Shown in pieces: positions 27,353 through 35,930 of a stretch of DNA of 64,000 bases. Numbering within the stretch: the first letter of the stretch is position 1; each line of letters begins with the position of its first letter. The notes under the pieces were generated by a model, which saw only the letters and a program-made list of their open reading frames with translations, searched no databases and was not told the origin of the DNA. The stretch comes from Kazachstania africana CBS 2517 (taxonomy: Eukaryota > Ascomycota > Saccharomycetes > Saccharomycetales > Saccharomycetaceae), in contig NC_018945.1 in NCBI RefSeq assembly GCF_000304475.1, positions 620,001 to 684,000 on the forward strand, read 5' to 3'. The position numbers and the translations under genes were made by a program.

Positions 27353-29665
27353 CTAAGGAATGTAGTGATATGTATTGTTGTCGTCTGAGTCTCGTTGGAT
27401 GTACTCCTTCTCTATCAAATAGTTGAGGCTTCTCTTGAGAGTACTTTCTGGAAGAGTAAACTTACTTGCCAGTGCATTGGTGGCAGCGTCTTGCAACTCT
27501 TCAAATGATGAGGTTCTCTTTGATTTCATTATTCTCACGAGTACCGCATTTGTTTGAACATTTCTTTGTCTTTCTAATGCTTCGTTGCTATTTATGCTAT
27601 TGTTGGGAGTCTGAGCAGTATTAGAGTCCCGGGAGGACAGGATATTCCCACTTACAACCTGTACCTTGATTTTTCTAACTGGAGCTGTGAAGTTGTAGTT
27701 AATGTAAAATCTATCTATTGGACTTATGGTTCTAGTATTGGGGACTTTCCTGAGAATTTTCGATCTTGGTGCAAGTACCATTGATAATAAATGGCGTTTC
27801 AATTCTTGTTCTGCTATTCCTGTCTTTTCGTGCAACATGTCTAGTGTTACTTCATCGCTGTCTTCGAACATGAGGAAGATAGCTGCAGCATGAGTTGACA
27901 TCACTAGTTCATGATATGTCTTATCAAATTGAAACCCGATCTCTACTAAGCCCAAAGTGTGTGCCCATTTTAAAACTCTTTCACCGTATTTCTTTGAGTA
28001 CGTAACCTCGAAATTTTGTTTCAATTCTTCTAAGCGCGGTGGTAAAATGACATCATTCTCATCTATTAATTCATTAATATTTTCAAATGGCCATGATGTC
28101 ATTGTCAACACCTGTGGTACGAATTCTATCTTTTCTTTATCATTAACAAAGTTCTTGTAAAAGCTCTTCGATAAGACAATTGAGGTAGACATATCTCTAA
28201 GCATTCCCTCCATCTTTGAGGTGAAAAAAGATCCCATATTATCCTTTATTTGTTTCACCATAAATCTTTCCATGTGTAATGCTGACCTCTGTTGTATTAA
28301 TCTCTTTGAAAGCAATTGTGTATATGTATTTTCAAATGCATCCTTTTCTCTCAACAGTTTGAACAATTTTGTACAGTCTTGCAAATTATTCTTGGCTTTC
28401 TCTAAGTCTTCTTTATTCTGTGTCATTCTAAGATATGAATCGAGGTAAAAACATATGAATTGTATCGCTTGGTTCTTGTTGGTGTTGATGTATCTTGAAA
28501 ATATCGTATCTAAGAAATGTGAAGAAGGTAACCTAGAGGGCAAATCGCTCTCATTCGCAGCGTCATCGTTATCTACATTTTCGTTATCTTCAATCTGGAC
28601 AAAATCAATTAAATCTTGATATTTTAAATAGAAGTCGATAACTTGAGAAACCCACTCAGAGGCAACCTGTACGCGCTTTTTAGATGACTCTTCTATTTTG
28701 ATCCCTCGTATTGTATTGAACACGATAGTATCCATAATTTCCAAAAGTCTGGATCTGTATGAAGTCTCATTAATTAGACTATACACTTCGAATAACAGCT
28801 GTTTATTGCATGATTTTAAAGTTGTCTCGATTAATGGAACAAATATAACATCGAATTTTTCTGATATCAAAAATTCTTCAATGGACGTCTTTATCTTAGT
28901 ACAAGTGTCAGGATTTAAGAAATTCAAATCTAAGGAGTATTCGGAAGCAATGAGGTCCTTGATCTTTGCGAATAAGTCTGGTGCTGGAAGATTTATTGCG
29001 CTGATTGTATTATCATAATAATTCTTTGTCTCATTGATGAAATAATCTTCGAAATATGTTTCAAAAAAAGTATCATCTTTATCTGAGATAGTTTCTAACA
29101 TCGATATTAACTCCTTCAGAACTTCAAACTTGCTATTACCATAAGATGGCGTCTGACGTACTTGATTTATCGTCACAGATATCGCTTTATTAACGTCTTC
29201 TTTCAACGGATGGAGTATAATGTCTCTAAAGACGTGCAAAGCTAAATCTACAATTTCTGGTAACCTGTTGCTCTTGCAGTACACTCTGTCCAAATAAATC
29301 ATTAAATCTGCAACTAAATTGAAGTTTTCCCTCTGAATTTTCCAAAATTCTGCCACTTTCTGTAATATCTCCCAATCTTGATTCAGGTCACTGAATTGAC
29401 TATCTTTCAGCTCGGTTAATTTGGAAGTAAAGAGCTCCTTTAAGTGATTGTACAAATCATCCGACCGTTTATAAATTACCAAATTATAAACAACATGGTA
29501 TGTCTTCTCGAAGGATATTTCTTCTGTGTTATTAGCGTAGATCTTCTCAAAAGCATCATCAATTATTTCCAATGCAGCGTCATAATTCTCCACTGTGAAA
29601 CCCTGTTTAGTAGGTATTCTAATCTTCCCTCTCTTATGAAGTGCATTTGGTCCACGAGAAAGCAT
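27353..29665 (-). CDS. CUL3: Cul3, cullin scaffold of a ubiquitin ligase
   Basis: A protein of 770 aa (S. cerevisiae 744). Cullin scaffolds hold the RING protein and adaptor; the yeast Cul3 ligase with Elc1 acts on stalled RNA polymerase II. The N-terminal cullin repeats are helical. The C-terminal cullin homology region includes the YTQLLSKRLIQQRSA segment, and a winged helix holds the Rub1/NEDD8 acceptor in VRIMKSKR (K714). It ends in the usual LIEKEYIQRD...YHYIP. It is divergent from SWC4 (186 bp between start codons). Confidence 0.93.
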   Translation of the reverse strand: MLSRGPNALHKRGKIRIPTKQGFTVENYDAALEIIDDAFEKIYANNTEEISFEKTYHVVYNLVIYKRSDDLYNHLKELFTSKLTELKDSQFSDLNQDWEILQKVAEFWKIQRENFNLVADLMIYLDRVYCKSNRLPEIVDLALHVFRDIILHPLKEDVNKAISVTINQVRQTPSYGNSKFEVLKELISMLETISDKDDTFFETYFEDYFINETKNYYDNTISAINLPAPDLFAKIKDLIASEYSLDLNFLNPDTCTKIKTSIEEFLISEKFDVIFVPLIETTLKSCNKQLLFEVYSLINETSYRSRLLEIMDTIVFNTIRGIKIEESSKKRVQVASEWVSQVIDFYLKYQDLIDFVQIEDNENVDNDDAANESDLPSRLPSSHFLDTIFSRYINTNKNQAIQFICFYLDSYLRMTQNKEDLEKAKNNLQDCTKLFKLLREKDAFENTYTQLLSKRLIQQRSALHMERFMVKQIKDNMGSFFTSKMEGMLRDMSTSIVLSKSFYKNFVNDKEKIEFVPQVLTMTSWPFENINELIDENDVILPPRLEELKQNFEVTYSKKYGERVLKWAHTLGLVEIGFQFDKTYHELVMSTHAAAIFLMFEDSDEVTLDMLHEKTGIAEQELKRHLLSMVLAPRSKILRKVPNTRTISPIDRFYINYNFTAPVRKIKVQVVSGNILSSRDSNTAQTPNNSINSNEALERQRNVQTNAVLVRIMKSKRTSSFEELQDAATNALASKFTLPESTLKRSLNYLIEKEYIQRDSDDNNTYHYIP

Positions 29666-29851
29666 TTCGAGCTAAAGGATTGATGAGTATGCAATTTAAT
29701 TTTAGGAGTTCATCTATCATATGGCTCTTTTTTTCAATTGAATTTCTGATATTAGATTTCGCATATTAGAGAAAAAGCTCAATAAAGATCAATAGATATA
29801 CAGAGAAATACACAAGTTACGGTTCGAAAACTACAAAGATAGTACCATATC

Positions 29852-31450
29852 ATGTCATCATCGGATATTTTTGATGTCTTAAATATTAAACAGAAGTCTA
29901 AGAGCCCAATACATGGCTCTTCGCCGCTTCCTAGTGCTGGCTCATCAACAAATCTGACCCCAACTGGAAGCCGTGTTTCGAAGCCACAAGTGACGGGTAT
30001 GCAGAGGGAATTGTATAACTTATTAGGGGATAACCAGCCCCCAGTAATGGTTCAACCTTCTAGTAAGTTTAAGGAGAAGCTGACGAGTAAAGCAAAGCCC
30101 TCTCCATGGACATATGCTGAATTTAAGCCAAGTGGTAAGAACAATATAAGATTGAGACATTGGGTAAAGGGCTCTAAGGATCTCCTGGGGCCTGAACCAC
30201 AGGAATCTGATTTTGCAAAGTTTAGCGTTCGTTTGTCTTTGCCAGAGTTCACAGAAGAAGAATATGAATTGTTTATGAAGAGTGGTGAGACCAAGAATAC
30301 AGAAAAGGAAGCTAATGCAAACAAATTAGATCTACAGGATAATGCTGAAAAGCCACCTATGTCGAATGTTTCAGAACGAGAATCTAATGTGGAAGATGAG
30401 AAGGAGAAAAATAAGGAAGAAAGTGCTGTTGAAGAGTCTGGCACTGAGAATGGAGAAGTTGGGAACAGCGGTAAGGTAGAGGCTGAAGAATGGACGTATG
30501 AAGAAGTCGCCTATCTTTTTACATTATGTCGCGAATACGATTTAAGATGGTTTGTTATCGATGACAGATACCTATTTGATGGTAAGAGTAGGCCATTAGA
30601 AGATTTGAAGGCTAAATTTTATGAAGTTTCAAAGAAATATTTCAAATTCAAGGATAATTCTGATGTCAAATTAGAATCATTAAATTTTTCTAAGGATAAA
30701 GAACTTGAAAGGAAAAAGTATTTACAAAGATTATTATCGAGATCTGCAGCAGAGATTGCTGAAGAAGAAGCGTTAATCATTGAATCGAGAAAATTCGAGA
30801 TGGCAGCAAAGAAAACACTCAGTGAAAGAGAGGCATTACTACGTTTATTGGATTCTCCCATATCTACCCAAAATGTGTCGCAATATCTTTCTTCTCAGGG
30901 AATATCTCAATTGTACAACAATCTGTTGTCAGATAGAACACGAAAACGCAAGAATGACAATGGTGTACCTGAGAATCCATGGATGAAGCAACAACAACAT
31001 TTTGCCCAACAAAGACAACAATTGCAACAGACGCAAGAGAGGAAAAACATTGAGACTCATTCTCAAGACGGACAGGCGTCCCCTAGAAAGACGAAGAAGC
31101 AGAAACAAGAACTTCAAACAGCAATGAAGAGGAAAAGCGAGGCAGCATATGCAGAGACTCTATTGAAAGATTTCAGCGCAGAAGAAAGGAAAGCGTTGGG
31201 GGTCGTAACGCACGGCGAAAAGCTGTCACCTGGTGTGTATCTGAGATCAACGAGAATACCCACATACAAACCGGCCTTACAAAACAGAGTTGTCGCCACT
31301 CTACACGAACTAGGTCTTCCGGTAAGACCAGCAATGCCATCGTTCGAAGTGGTGCAAAGACAGGAAGAACTGTTGAAGAAAATCGTCACTCTATTGGACA
31401 TGAAGAAGCATATAGATAAGCTTGAAGCAGAAAAGTCAATAACCAAGTAA
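29852..31450 (+). CDS. SWC4: Swc4 (Eaf2/DMAP1), subunit of SWR1 and NuA4
   Basis: A protein of 532 aa (S. cerevisiae 476), shared by the SWR1 histone-exchange and NuA4 acetyltransferase complexes. The N-terminus has the conserved MQRELYNLLGDNQPP and PWTYAEFKPSG segments. A SANT-type domain begins near residue 212 (EEWTYEEVAYLFTLCREYDLRWFVIDDRY). A glutamine-rich stretch occurs about 375-395. The C-terminal DMAP1 region contains LSPGVYLRSTRIPTYKP and LHELGLPVRPAMPS. The extra length comes mainly from an acidic Glu/Asn/Lys insert (about 145-205). Confidence 0.93.
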   Translation: MSSSDIFDVLNIKQKSKSPIHGSSPLPSAGSSTNLTPTGSRVSKPQVTGMQRELYNLLGDNQPPVMVQPSSKFKEKLTSKAKPSPWTYAEFKPSGKNNIRLRHWVKGSKDLLGPEPQESDFAKFSVRLSLPEFTEEEYELFMKSGETKNTEKEANANKLDLQDNAEKPPMSNVSERESNVEDEKEKNKEESAVEESGTENGEVGNSGKVEAEEWTYEEVAYLFTLCREYDLRWFVIDDRYLFDGKSRPLEDLKAKFYEVSKKYFKFKDNSDVKLESLNFSKDKELERKKYLQRLLSRSAAEIAEEEALIIESRKFEMAAKKTLSEREALLRLLDSPISTQNVSQYLSSQGISQLYNNLLSDRTRKRKNDNGVPENPWMKQQQHFAQQRQQLQQTQERKNIETHSQDGQASPRKTKKQKQELQTAMKRKSEAAYAETLLKDFSAEERKALGVVTHGEKLSPGVYLRSTRIPTYKPALQNRVVATLHELGLPVRPAMPSFEVVQRQEELLKKIVTLLDMKKHIDKLEAEKSITK

Positions 31451-31490
31451 ACAACATTATCATAGCTATCCCCCACTCATTTCTCCCACA

Positions 31491-31600
31491 AGCCCTAACA
31501 AAATAATCCTCTAGCCTCCGCTAGGCGGGCCACCCATGCACCGCTGCAGTAACCCGCAGGCAGAGTCGAGCGCAAAAGATCGCAAATTTCAGTTAGGGTA
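31491..31600. promoter_or_regulatory. Rap1-type site flanked by two Tbf1-type motifs upstream of EFB1
   Basis: CACCCATGCAC (31531-31541) fits the Rap1 site of translation-machinery promoters. AGCCCTAACA (31491-31500) and AGTTAGGGTA (31591-31600) are Tbf1-like. Poly(T)/poly(A) tracts follow nearer the ATG. The gap between SWC4 and EFB1 is about 400 bp and contains no other gene. Occupancy is inferred from the motifs. Confidence 0.55.
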
Positions 31601-31856
31601 AGAGCGCAGCATTAGGCTGGGAAATGCCTTTGGACAACAAAATGCACAAAAACGACGCACATCGCAAAGAGTGAAATTTTTCAAGACAGCACTGCGAAAG
31701 TGAAAAAATTTTTTTCAACTTCTTGGATCATTGAATGAATATTTGTTAATTTACTTTTAAATGGAAGTATATTTAATATAAACGTTTTTACTCATTTCTT
31801 ACACTTTTCAAGTTCATTTCTGTTTGTTCAAATTGAAATAGTTATCCATTATACAA

Positions 31857-32739
31857 ATGTCCTTTTCCGATTTCTCCAAGGTTGAAACTTTACAAAAATT
31901 AAACACTTTCTTAGCCGACAAGTCCTACGTTGAAGGGTATGTTTTAATATCAACTGAGGCGTTGCTTTCTTTAGTTGAAGAAGAGAAGTTGTTTACGTGT
32001 GAATGATGAACTTATTCTTTGGTCCGTGTTTATGACAGGAAGTAAGACCCCTGGTATGAGTGACACAAAAGAGGTGATTAATTTCACGATTTCTGACAAT
32101 TCATGTAAAATAACTTCTTTATTTCTTTTCTTAATGCAACGAAAAAATATAATAATATTGAGTCTCTTATTACTAACAATTTGTTTTTTTAGTACTGCTG
32201 CCTCTCAAGCTGATGTCGCTGTTTACAAGTCTTTCCAAAAGGCTTTCCCAGAATTCTCTAGATGGTTCAACCACGTTGCTTCCTTAGCTGACGAATTCGA
32301 AACCTTACCAGCCGGTTCTGCTCCAGCTGCTGCTGAAGAAGAAGAAGAAGACGACGAAGACGTTGATTTATTCGGTTCTGACGAAGAAGAAGATGCTGAA
32401 GCTGAAAAATTAAAGGCTCAAAGAGTTGCTGAATACCAAGCTAGAAAGGCTAACAAGCCAGCTAAGCCAGCCGCTAAATCTATTGTCACTTTAGATGTTA
32501 AACCATGGGATGATGAAACCGATTTAGAAGAAATGGTTGCCAACACTAAGGCCATCGAAATGGAAGGTTTAACCTGGGGTGCTCACCAATTTATTCCAAT
32601 TGGTTTCGGTATCAAGAAATTACAAATCAACTGTGTTGTTGAAGATGACAAGGTTTCTTTAGATGACTTACAACAAGCTATTGAAGACGATGAAGACCAC
32701 GTCCAATCTACTGATGTTGCTGCTATGCAAAAATTATAA
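31857..32739 (+). CDS. EFB1: Efb1, eEF1B-alpha nucleotide exchange factor (spliced)
   Basis: Translation elongation factor eEF1B-alpha (208 aa spliced; S. cerevisiae 206), which reloads eEF1A with GTP. Exon 1 is 31857-31936 (starts MSFSDFSKVETLQKLNTF) and exon 2 is 32193-32739. The 256-nt intron has GTATGT at 31937, branch site TACTAAC at 32171-32177 and TTTAG at its end; a split Gly codon joins KSYVEG to TAASQAD. The acidic EEEEEDDEDVDLFGSDEEE linker precedes the C-terminal exchange domain, which includes VKPWDDETD and GFGIKKLQINCVVEDDKV. Codon use is extremely biased to optimal codons. The intron carries a box C/D snoRNA. Confidence 0.97.
31992..32109 (+). ncRNA. SNR18: snR18-type box C/D snoRNA in the EFB1 intron
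   Basis: Inside the EFB1 intron, an 8-bp terminal stem (TTTACGTG at 31992-31999 with CATGTAAA at 32102-32109, one G-U) brackets box C ATGATGA (32003-32009) and box D CTGA (32093-32096). An internal D'-like ATGA (32032-32035) follows TTGGTCCGTGTTT (32019-32031). That segment is complementary to the 25S rRNA stretch AAACACGGACCAA. The box+5 rule places methylation on the fourth A of that stretch, corresponding to A649 in S. cerevisiae; snR18 guides A649 and C650 and also lies in the EFB1 intron. Mature ends are approximate. Confidence 0.9.
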
Positions 32740-33033
32740 GGAAAGAATTTTTTTTTAAATCAATATGATAAAAAAAGCTTTCTCTTTTCACTGAAGTTTC
32801 TCATCTGTTTACTTACTATCTTTTCTAAATAACTAGTGTAATTACCTTATCTCAATCAATATCGTTAAAGAAAATATTCACGTCATTTTTCCTTGTAAAT
32901 AATTACTCTCTCTTTTACTACATTTTCTCTTCTGCATCTTGCGCCTTGCGTCAATAAAATATTATCATTTCATATATAAGATCATTCATTACATGTTAGT
33001 TATCTAAGAATATGTTAAGTCGTCTTACGAATA

Positions 33034-34083
33034 TTAGAACCCTTCATCCATCCACGCAAGGGTTCTTCTAATACCTTCTTCGATCTGTACTTGTGGTTCA
33101 TAACCCAATAATTTCTTGGCTTTAGATATGTTATGGTAACGATATGCACAAACAATTTTTACACGGAATGGTGTTAAACCAGGCTCTTTGCCCAGTAACT
33201 TGGAGAAAAATTCTGATAAGTATCCTGCAAAAATTGCCAATGGTCTCTTTAAGACAATAGTATGTTTTTCAATATGGCCGTCTGCTTTCCAAACCGTACG
33301 TGCCAGAGCCCAGAAGTAAGTTGGTGTGTCATTCGTTATAAAGAAAGCTTCACCTGAGACTTTTGAGACGGACTCTGGATCAAGTAACTTTTGTGCAGCA
33401 AGTACATGTGCATCAGCCACATTACCTGCATAGGTCCAATCGAATAAATTGTTATTATCACCAATTTGAAATTTTGATTGACCCAATTTAGCGACAGTCC
33501 TCAAACCTGGAACCAATTGACGATCTCCTGGACCGAAAATACCTGCTGGACGTAAAGATATTGTCAAAAATCCATTAGCTGGATCGTTTGCCTTTAATAC
33601 CATATCTTCTGCAATCGCCTTCGTTTCATTATAAGCATCCATTGGTACCTCTGGGATGGGCCAGGTTTCATCAGCATTATGTAAATCTTCTCCATTGAAT
33701 ATAACACCTGCTGAAGAAGTATATACCAGAGCATCGATGTTCATCTTCTTACAAATATCAATAACATTTCTTGTTCCTTGAACGTTCACTTTCTGATAGA
33801 TATCACTGGCAGCTCCATGCATTGGCGAAGCAGCATGGACGACGACATTGGCACCACTGATTTTAAGTGCCTCTTCGACGTCCTCAGGAGACGTTAAATC
33901 ACCTTCATAACATTCAATATCTTCGGGCTTGAAATTGAATTGCTTTGATAACCTGTCAGGTAATGGCCTCACGTCGAACACACAAATTTTCGGTCTTGGT
34001 TCAATGTCGTAAAATTTCTGGATTAGATGTAAACCGAGGAAACCAGCACCACCTATAATCAATACAGAATTTATTTCTTTCAT
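33034..34083 (-). CDS. ERG26: Erg26, C-3 sterol dehydrogenase (C-4 decarboxylase)
   Basis: A protein of 349 aa, the same length as in S. cerevisiae. It performs the NAD(P)-dependent oxidative decarboxylation of 4-carboxysterols in the ER C-4 demethylation complex with Erg25 and Erg27. It is a short-chain dehydrogenase/3-beta-HSD fold with Rossmann motif GGAGFLG (11-17), TSSAGV, catalytic YNETK (151-155) and SLRPAGIFGPGDRQLVPG. A C-terminal hydrophobic stretch near 280-295 may associate with the membrane. With EFM5 it is inverted as a pair relative to S. cerevisiae, where CEN7 lies between them. Confidence 0.95.
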   Translation of the reverse strand: MKEINSVLIIGGAGFLGLHLIQKFYDIEPRPKICVFDVRPLPDRLSKQFNFKPEDIECYEGDLTSPEDVEEALKISGANVVVHAASPMHGAASDIYQKVNVQGTRNVIDICKKMNIDALVYTSSAGVIFNGEDLHNADETWPIPEVPMDAYNETKAIAEDMVLKANDPANGFLTISLRPAGIFGPGDRQLVPGLRTVAKLGQSKFQIGDNNNLFDWTYAGNVADAHVLAAQKLLDPESVSKVSGEAFFITNDTPTYFWALARTVWKADGHIEKHTIVLKRPLAIFAGYLSEFFSKLLGKEPGLTPFRVKIVCAYRYHNISKAKKLLGYEPQVQIEEGIRRTLAWMDEGF

Positions 34084-34392
34084 CCTTACTCCGTCCCAAG
34101 CAGTACTCGCAAATGTAATCCTCTCAAGCTTAGTCTAAAGAAGTTTTCTTATATAAAGACAGATATATATATATATATATACAATTCGAAACTCCTTTTA
34201 CTGCACTCACGCAGGAGACATCGGTGTTTTCAATTAACGAAGGTTTACAATCTTATAAACGAGATATTTATCGAGAGGTTTTTTCGTCTTGCTGTAGAAA
34301 ATTGATCGCTGGACGTCGAAAACCGAAAAAAGTCCCAAAGACGGCTCTATCAGTAAATAAAATGACTTTAAAGCTGTTAGACATTGTGGTAT
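34084..34392. other. ERG26-EFM5 gap, syntenic to CEN7, with no conventional centromere
   Basis: In S. cerevisiae CEN7 lies between these two genes. Here the 309-bp gap has an (AT)n run (about 34162-34181) but no RTCACRTG box, no ~80-bp block of >85% A+T, and no TGTTTTTG-N-TTTCCGAAA element. A CCGAAAAAAG at 34323-34332 keeps only the right half of that consensus. The gap most likely holds only the ERG26 promoter and the EFM5 terminator. Confidence 0.6.
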
Positions 34393-35285
34393 TTATACTT
34401 GCGTAAATTTCCATGCATCCCATTCGAAATTGGCATAACATCTGAATTCGTTACTTAGACCATTGGCGTGTTCTGGTAAAAATGTAGTAATGTGAATGTC
34501 TGGATAGACGTTGAACATAATTTCGTGCATTCTCTCACCTGTGCAGGAAATTAGACGATGTTTCAACGAAGCATTCTGTGTCTTGGATTTGTCATTAGGG
34601 GCCAACAATGTCTTTGCGGTTATAGATGCTGTAAATGTCACGAATTGTTAGTAAGAGATGGCTAAAGATTGGATCAAAAAAAGGGCAATGAACGGTACAT
34701 ACATTTTGTTTGGCAGTCGTCATTTAAGAATGGTGGGTCGATCAAGAGTCTATCAACTTTTCCCTTGATGCTTGATTCGAATTCGGTTGGTTTATTGTAG
34801 TCGTAGTAAACAAAATGATCTTTACCGGCCAATAATTCGAATCTGGTGTCGAACTCAAAAAGATAAATATGTTCAGTAGGTATATCCTCCTTAGGCATCT
34901 TTTGAATAGCAGCATACACTGATGGTGCACTGACAACAGCTATGACTGTTTCTGAGTCGGCACCTTCTAATAAAGCCCTAGCTAATGTATCAGCAGTGTT
35001 GTCGTTGTACCAAAATTGTGATAACTGCCAATCTTCTTTGAAAAGATTCATACCTTCTTTTTGCACTTTGTTCTGGAAGTCTTCATCACTCTGCTTGTAA
35101 AGTTTCTGGAACTCTTCCTGACGTTGTTGTTCCTCCTGCTTAAATTCTTGTAATGCAGCTAAAGCATTGGCTGATAATGTTCTATGAAAATGCATTAAAA
35201 GTTAGTAAAGATACTATCTATAGGAAAGAAAAATCTATCGTATACTGTGAACATACAATTCAATATCTGAATCTGAGTCTGACAT
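34393..35285 (-). CDS. EFM5: Efm5, eEF1A lysine methyltransferase (two introns)
   Basis: A protein of 247 aa spliced (S. cerevisiae 248) that trimethylates eEF1A (Lys79 in yeast). The exons are 35257-35285, 34703-35181 and 34393-34628. Intron 1 (35182-35256) and intron 2 (34629-34702) each have GTATGT and TACTAAC (complements at 35201-35207 and 34647-34653). Joining gives MSDSDSDIEL-TLSANALAALQEFK and NDDCQTK-SSITAKTLLA. The seven-beta-strand methyltransferase motif DPPF is at 158-161 and WQLSQFWY at 61-68. S. cerevisiae EFM5 also has two introns. A PAC-like TGCTCATCTC lies just upstream. Confidence 0.95.
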
Positions 35286-35847
35286 CGTGGGTTTTTCTAT
35301 CTTATCTAACCTATTCAATGCTCATCTCAAAGCTGTAAATTTCAAATTTTTTTCTTGAAATTTCTTCTGAAAAAGAAAAAATAAAACGTCGCAGCTGACA
35401 GTAGAAAGGTATGAACATAAAAATATAGTTATATGTTCTGTAGGATGTTGGCATGGTTCATGACACTAGTTTTGGAAATTTTTGGATCTCAATTCGAATC
35501 GATTGAGTCTTTTCACCGGCTTTTAATTTGCGAAGAAAACTCGATAAACTTGTCTGATTAAACCGGCCAATAATTTACAGGAGTTAAAGCATGAACATTA
35601 TCTCGCAGTAACTTATTCCAATTGTTTGTGATAAGTCCCTCCTTTCTTGCAATGACTCTAAAATGTACGTTCTTTGGTCGCTTCAGTCCATCACCTTGGA
35701 TTCTTACAGAAGCAGAATGAGACTTAACTCCAACTTTCACCGGACTATACCATAGTGATAAAGTGCTTGAAAATAGCTGTAACTACACATATCAACTCTG
35801 AGTCGATGTGTGACAGTAGGTGTTGCAAAAAAATTTCCAAAAAATAA

Positions 35848-35930
35848 TGAAGGATGCGAGGTTCGAACTCGCGCGGACACCGTCCAACAGATCTTAAGTC
35901 TGCCGCCTTAGACCACTCGGCCAACCCTCC
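35848..35930 (-). tRNA. tRNA-Leu(UAA)
   Basis: The minus-strand gene starts GGAGGGTTGGCCGAGTGG. Its anticodon loop CTTAAGA (anticodon TAA) is held by CAGA/TCTG, with a class II variable arm, B-box GAGTTCGAACC and 3' acceptor ATCCTTC plus A. All seven acceptor pairs form (two G-U). T-runs follow on the minus strand. There is no intron. The flanking stretch 35286-35847 holds the EFM5 promoter. It also has a GTG-initiated frame at 35558-35740 that I cannot assign. Confidence 0.95.

Noticed and set aside
34300..34340. CCGAAAAAAG between ERG26 and EFM5 as a centromere remnant.
   Set aside because: The left arm of CDEIII is absent and the flanking DNA is not AT-rich enough. At most a decayed trace, which cannot be shown by eye.
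35558..35740. 60-codon minus-strand frame near tRNA-Leu with balanced composition.
   Set aside because: It starts with GTG, matches nothing I recognise, and has no promoter or neighbour evidence. It could be a gene relic, but this cannot be supported.
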